NCBI GenBank assembly: GCA_035248725.1
Contig: DATFHG010000017.1
Location: forward strand, 1-13,693
DNA from: DASPMP01 sp035248725
GTDB lineage: Bacteria > Gemmatimonadota > Gemmatimonadetes > Gemmatimonadales > Gemmatimonadaceae
DNA length: 13,693 nt
Reading direction: 5' to 3'
The translations under genes were made by a program, and so were the position numbers. Each line of letters starts with the position of its first letter. Position 1 is the stretch's first letter. Under the pieces are notes generated by a model. That model worked only from the letters and a program-made list of their open reading frames with translations, had not been told where the DNA came from and made no database searches. This document shows positions 11,787 to 13,693 of the stretch, piece by piece.

Positions 11787-13180
11787 AGGTTGCCGTCGTC
11801 ACGCTCGGGTGTGACAAGAATACCGTCGACTCGGAGCGGTATCTCGCGCAGCTGGCCGACCGCGGCGCCGAGCCGACGGAGCGCGTCGAGGATGCCGACG
11901 TCATCCTCGTGAACACCTGCGGCTTCATCGACGCCGCAAAGAAGGAGTCCATCGACGCCATCGTGCAGGCCGGCCGCCTCAAGGAACGTGGACACGCGCG
12001 CGCCGTCGTTGCGGTCGGTTGCATGGTGGAACGGCATCAGGTCGAGCTCGAGGACGCACTCCCGGAAGTCGATCTGTTCCTCGGCGCGAGCCAGATGGAC
12101 CGCCTGGTGCCCGAGCTCGTTGGCCGCGGTCTGCTGGACGACGCGCCGGTGATGCATCCCGGCATCCGCCTGTTCTCGGGCGACATGCCGCACGTGCGGT
12201 ACCTGAAGGTCAGCGAGGGGTGCGATCACGGATGCGCCTTCTGTGCGATTCCGCTGATGCGCGGCCGGCATCGCTCCTTCACACTCGACGACATCCTGCG
12301 TGAGGCGCAATTGCTGGAGGCGCAGGGGGCCCGCGAGATCAACCTCGTGGCGCAGGATCTCGCGCACTATGGGCGCGATCTCAAGCGAGGCGGTGCGGGC
12401 GACGAGTCGCTGCCTACGCTGCTCGAGGCGCTCGTGCGCGACACGAGCGTTCCGTGGATCCGCATGCTGTATCTGTATTCGGCGGGGATCACGCCACGCC
12501 TCCTCGAGCTCGTGGCCCGGGAGGAACGCATCGTTCCGTACTTCGACATGCCGATGCAGCATGCGTCCGACGCCGTGCTGAAGCGCATGCGCCGCCCCGA
12601 GCGTAATCGCACCATCCGTGACACCGTGGCGCGCGTCCGGCAGATCGTTCCGGACGTCACGATCCGCACGACGTGCATCGTGGGCTTTCCCGGTGAAACC
12701 GATGACGATTTTGCGACGCTCCTCCAGTTGCTCGAGGAGGCGCAGTTCGACCGCGTCGGCGCATTCACGTACTCGCCGCAGGAGGGCACGGCGGCGTATG
12801 CGCTCGTGGACGACGTGCCGGAATCCGTGAAGCTCGAGCGGCTCGAGCGCCTCACCGAGCTGCAGCGGATGATCACCGCCGAGCGCTTCGAGTCGCGCAC
12901 GGGTCGTACCGTGCGCGCGATCGTGGATCGGGCCAGCGCAAGCAGCATCGAGTTGCGCACACGCTGGCAGGCGCACGACATCGACGGCGTGACGCTCGCG
13001 TCGCCCGACGGACACGTGCCGCGGCCTGGCGATTTCTTCGACGTGCGGGTCGACGCCGTCGTGGACGATTACGACCTCCAGGCGACGCTGGTGCGGCGCG
13101 TGGGATCGGCGCCCCAGGCGAATGCACCGCACCGGCGGGCGGCGCTTCCGCTCGCCAGCGTCGGCTCGTACGGACGGTGA
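11783..13180 (+). CDS. rimO: Ribosomal protein S12 methylthiotransferase RimO
   Basis: RimO is a radical-SAM enzyme that adds a methylthio group to a conserved aspartate of ribosomal protein S12. The 465-aa protein has the N-terminal MTTase domain with cluster cysteines C10 (TLGCDKN), C46 (NTCGFID) and C80 (VGCMVE). The radical-SAM motif follows with C147, C151 and C154 (EGCDHGCAFCAIP). VAQDL, MPMQHASDAVLKRMRR and VGFPGETDDDF are typical core motifs. A TRAM domain follows at about 375-440. The SLGC-type opening with DKN and the IDAAKKESID segment favour RimO over MiaB. The C-terminal 25 residues after TRAM are a low-complexity tail. The GTG start overlaps the yajQ stop by 4 bp, and the stop overlaps the next GTG by 4 bp. 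Confidence 0.95.
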   Translation: MKVAVVTLGCDKNTVDSERYLAQLADRGAEPTERVEDADVILVNTCGFIDAAKKESIDAIVQAGRLKERGHARAVVAVGCMVERHQVELEDALPEVDLFLGASQMDRLVPELVGRGLLDDAPVMHPGIRLFSGDMPHVRYLKVSEGCDHGCAFCAIPLMRGRHRSFTLDDILREAQLLEAQGAREINLVAQDLAHYGRDLKRGGAGDESLPTLLEALVRDTSVPWIRMLYLYSAGITPRLLELVAREERIVPYFDMPMQHASDAVLKRMRRPERNRTIRDTVARVRQIVPDVTIRTTCIVGFPGETDDDFATLLQLLEEAQFDRVGAFTYSPQEGTAAYALVDDVPESVKLERLERLTELQRMITAERFESRTGRTVRAIVDRASASSIELRTRWQAHDIDGVTLASPDGHVPRPGDFFDVRVDAVVDDYDLQATLVRRVGSAPQANAPHRRAALPLASVGSYGR

Positions 13181-13693
13181 CGCGCCGCCCCATCGCGCTG
13201 GCGCTGGTCCTCATCGCCTGCTCGACGCGCGCGCGCGGGCGCCCCGCGCCTCCCAGTCCACTCTCGAATCACACCATCCGGGTCGCGCTCCCCGCGAGCG
13301 GCGTTCGGATCGGCGCGACGAGCGACTTCGGCTGGTACCAGGCGGAGGGCGCAGACGGCGCGTACATCACCCGTGGACGGCGCAGCGAACAGTGGTTCGT
13401 CGAGTACGACGACGCCGCCAAACGCGTGCGCGCCATCCGCCCCGACGGGCAGGCCACGACCTGGCAGCGCGGGCTGCGCGTCCGCGTGGGCGATGAAGGA
13501 TTTCTCACGATCGACGGCCGTCGCTATCGCGGCGAGCTGGCCTTCGTGCCGCAGGATACCGGCGTGGTGCTGGTCAACCGACTGAACATCGAGGATTACC
13601 TGCGCGGCGTGGTGCCCGTGGAGATGGGGAATCGCAATCGTGCGGATTCCGCGGCACTCCAGGCGCAGGCAGTCGCGTCGCGCAGCTACGCCT
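13177..13693 (+). CDS. SpoIID/LytB-domain lipoprotein (partial, continues past the right edge)
   Basis: Translated by hand from a GTG at 13177 that overlaps the rimO stop (GTGA); 172 codons are visible and the frame is open at the edge. The N-terminus MTRRPIALALVLIAC has a lipobox (LIAC, C15), so it is a likely lipoprotein. After a Pro-rich linker and beta-rich region, the SpoIID signature appears: NRLNIEDYLRGVVPVEM (134-150), with E149 at the position of the catalytic glutamate of Bacillus SpoIID, then LQAQAVASRSYA (161-172). SpoIID is a lytic transglycosylase acting on glycan strands stripped of peptides (denuded peptidoglycan). In non-spore-formers the domain probably serves cell-wall remodelling. 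The active-site residues further on are not visible. Confidence 0.88.
   Translation, partial: MTRRPIALALVLIACSTRARGRPAPPSPLSNHTIRVALPASGVRIGATSDFGWYQAEGADGAYITRGRRSEQWFVEYDDAAKRVRAIRPDGQATTWQRGLRVRVGDEGFLTIDGRRYRGELAFVPQDTGVVLVNRLNIEDYLRGVVPVEMGNRNRADSAALQAQAVASRSYA

Noticed and set aside
11777..13132. 451-codon open frame on the minus strand opposite rimO
   Set aside because: It is a shadow of the rimO reading frame; rimO has all six cluster cysteines and a TRAM domain.

Overview
The window is a GC-rich, densely packed bacterial chromosome segment of mostly core genes. I see no phage, transposon, CRISPR array, tRNA or rRNA. The best lineage clue is the primary sigma factor at 10352-11206. 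It is short (284 aa), starts directly at region 1.2 and lacks the 1.1 and spacer regions, as in Bacteroidetes and relatives. Together with the high GC, the sigma-54 activator and the lone larE, I infer the FCB group, most likely Gemmatimonadota. That is inference, since no marker gene was searched.

Layout. (1) 1-1176, minus strand: a two-gene unit of a 104-aa unknown protein followed 4 bp later by a protein kinase-fold protein that runs off the left edge. The kinase has lost its catalytic residues and is a pseudokinase. (2) 1304-1591, plus: a small membrane protein, convergent with comM. (3) 3710-1605, minus: a secreted CAP-domain protein, then the ComM/YifB AAA+ ATPase. (4) 3760-7693, plus: a tightly coupled run of larE, thpR, a membrane-anchored unknown protein, an NtrC-type sigma-54 response regulator and a three-helix membrane protein. 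Every junction overlaps by 1-23 bp. The run ends in a tandem double hairpin of ATCCGGA units lying on the last stop codon. (5) 7755-9254: an aldehyde dehydrogenase. (6) 9421-10248: signal peptidase I, preceded by a possible 37-aa small ORF and followed by a hairpin. (7) 10352-11206: the sigma factor with a clear intrinsic terminator. (8) 11286-13693: yajQ, rimO and a SpoIID-domain lipoprotein (cut by the right edge), each overlapping the next by 4 bp (GTGA).

How it works together. Much of the window is housekeeping: transcription initiation (sigma), translation and RNA modification (RimO, ThpR), protein export (LepB), DNA uptake/recombination (ComM) and nickel-pincer cofactor synthesis (LarE). 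The regulatory parts are the sigma-54 response regulator, translationally coupled to flanking membrane proteins, and the pseudokinase unit.

The most interesting signals are these. The pseudokinase has lost every catalytic motif but kept its structural ones. A TAnnTTT element recurs upstream of four separate genes; it resembles the Bacteroidetes -7 element and fits the Bacteroidetes-like sigma encoded here. In two of those genes its spacing predicts leaderless mRNAs. The paired ATCCGGA hairpins form an exact 10-bp-period array. LarE has the three cysteines expected of an iron-sulfur type enzyme. No gene-free stretch exceeds 300 bases; the longest is 9255-9420.
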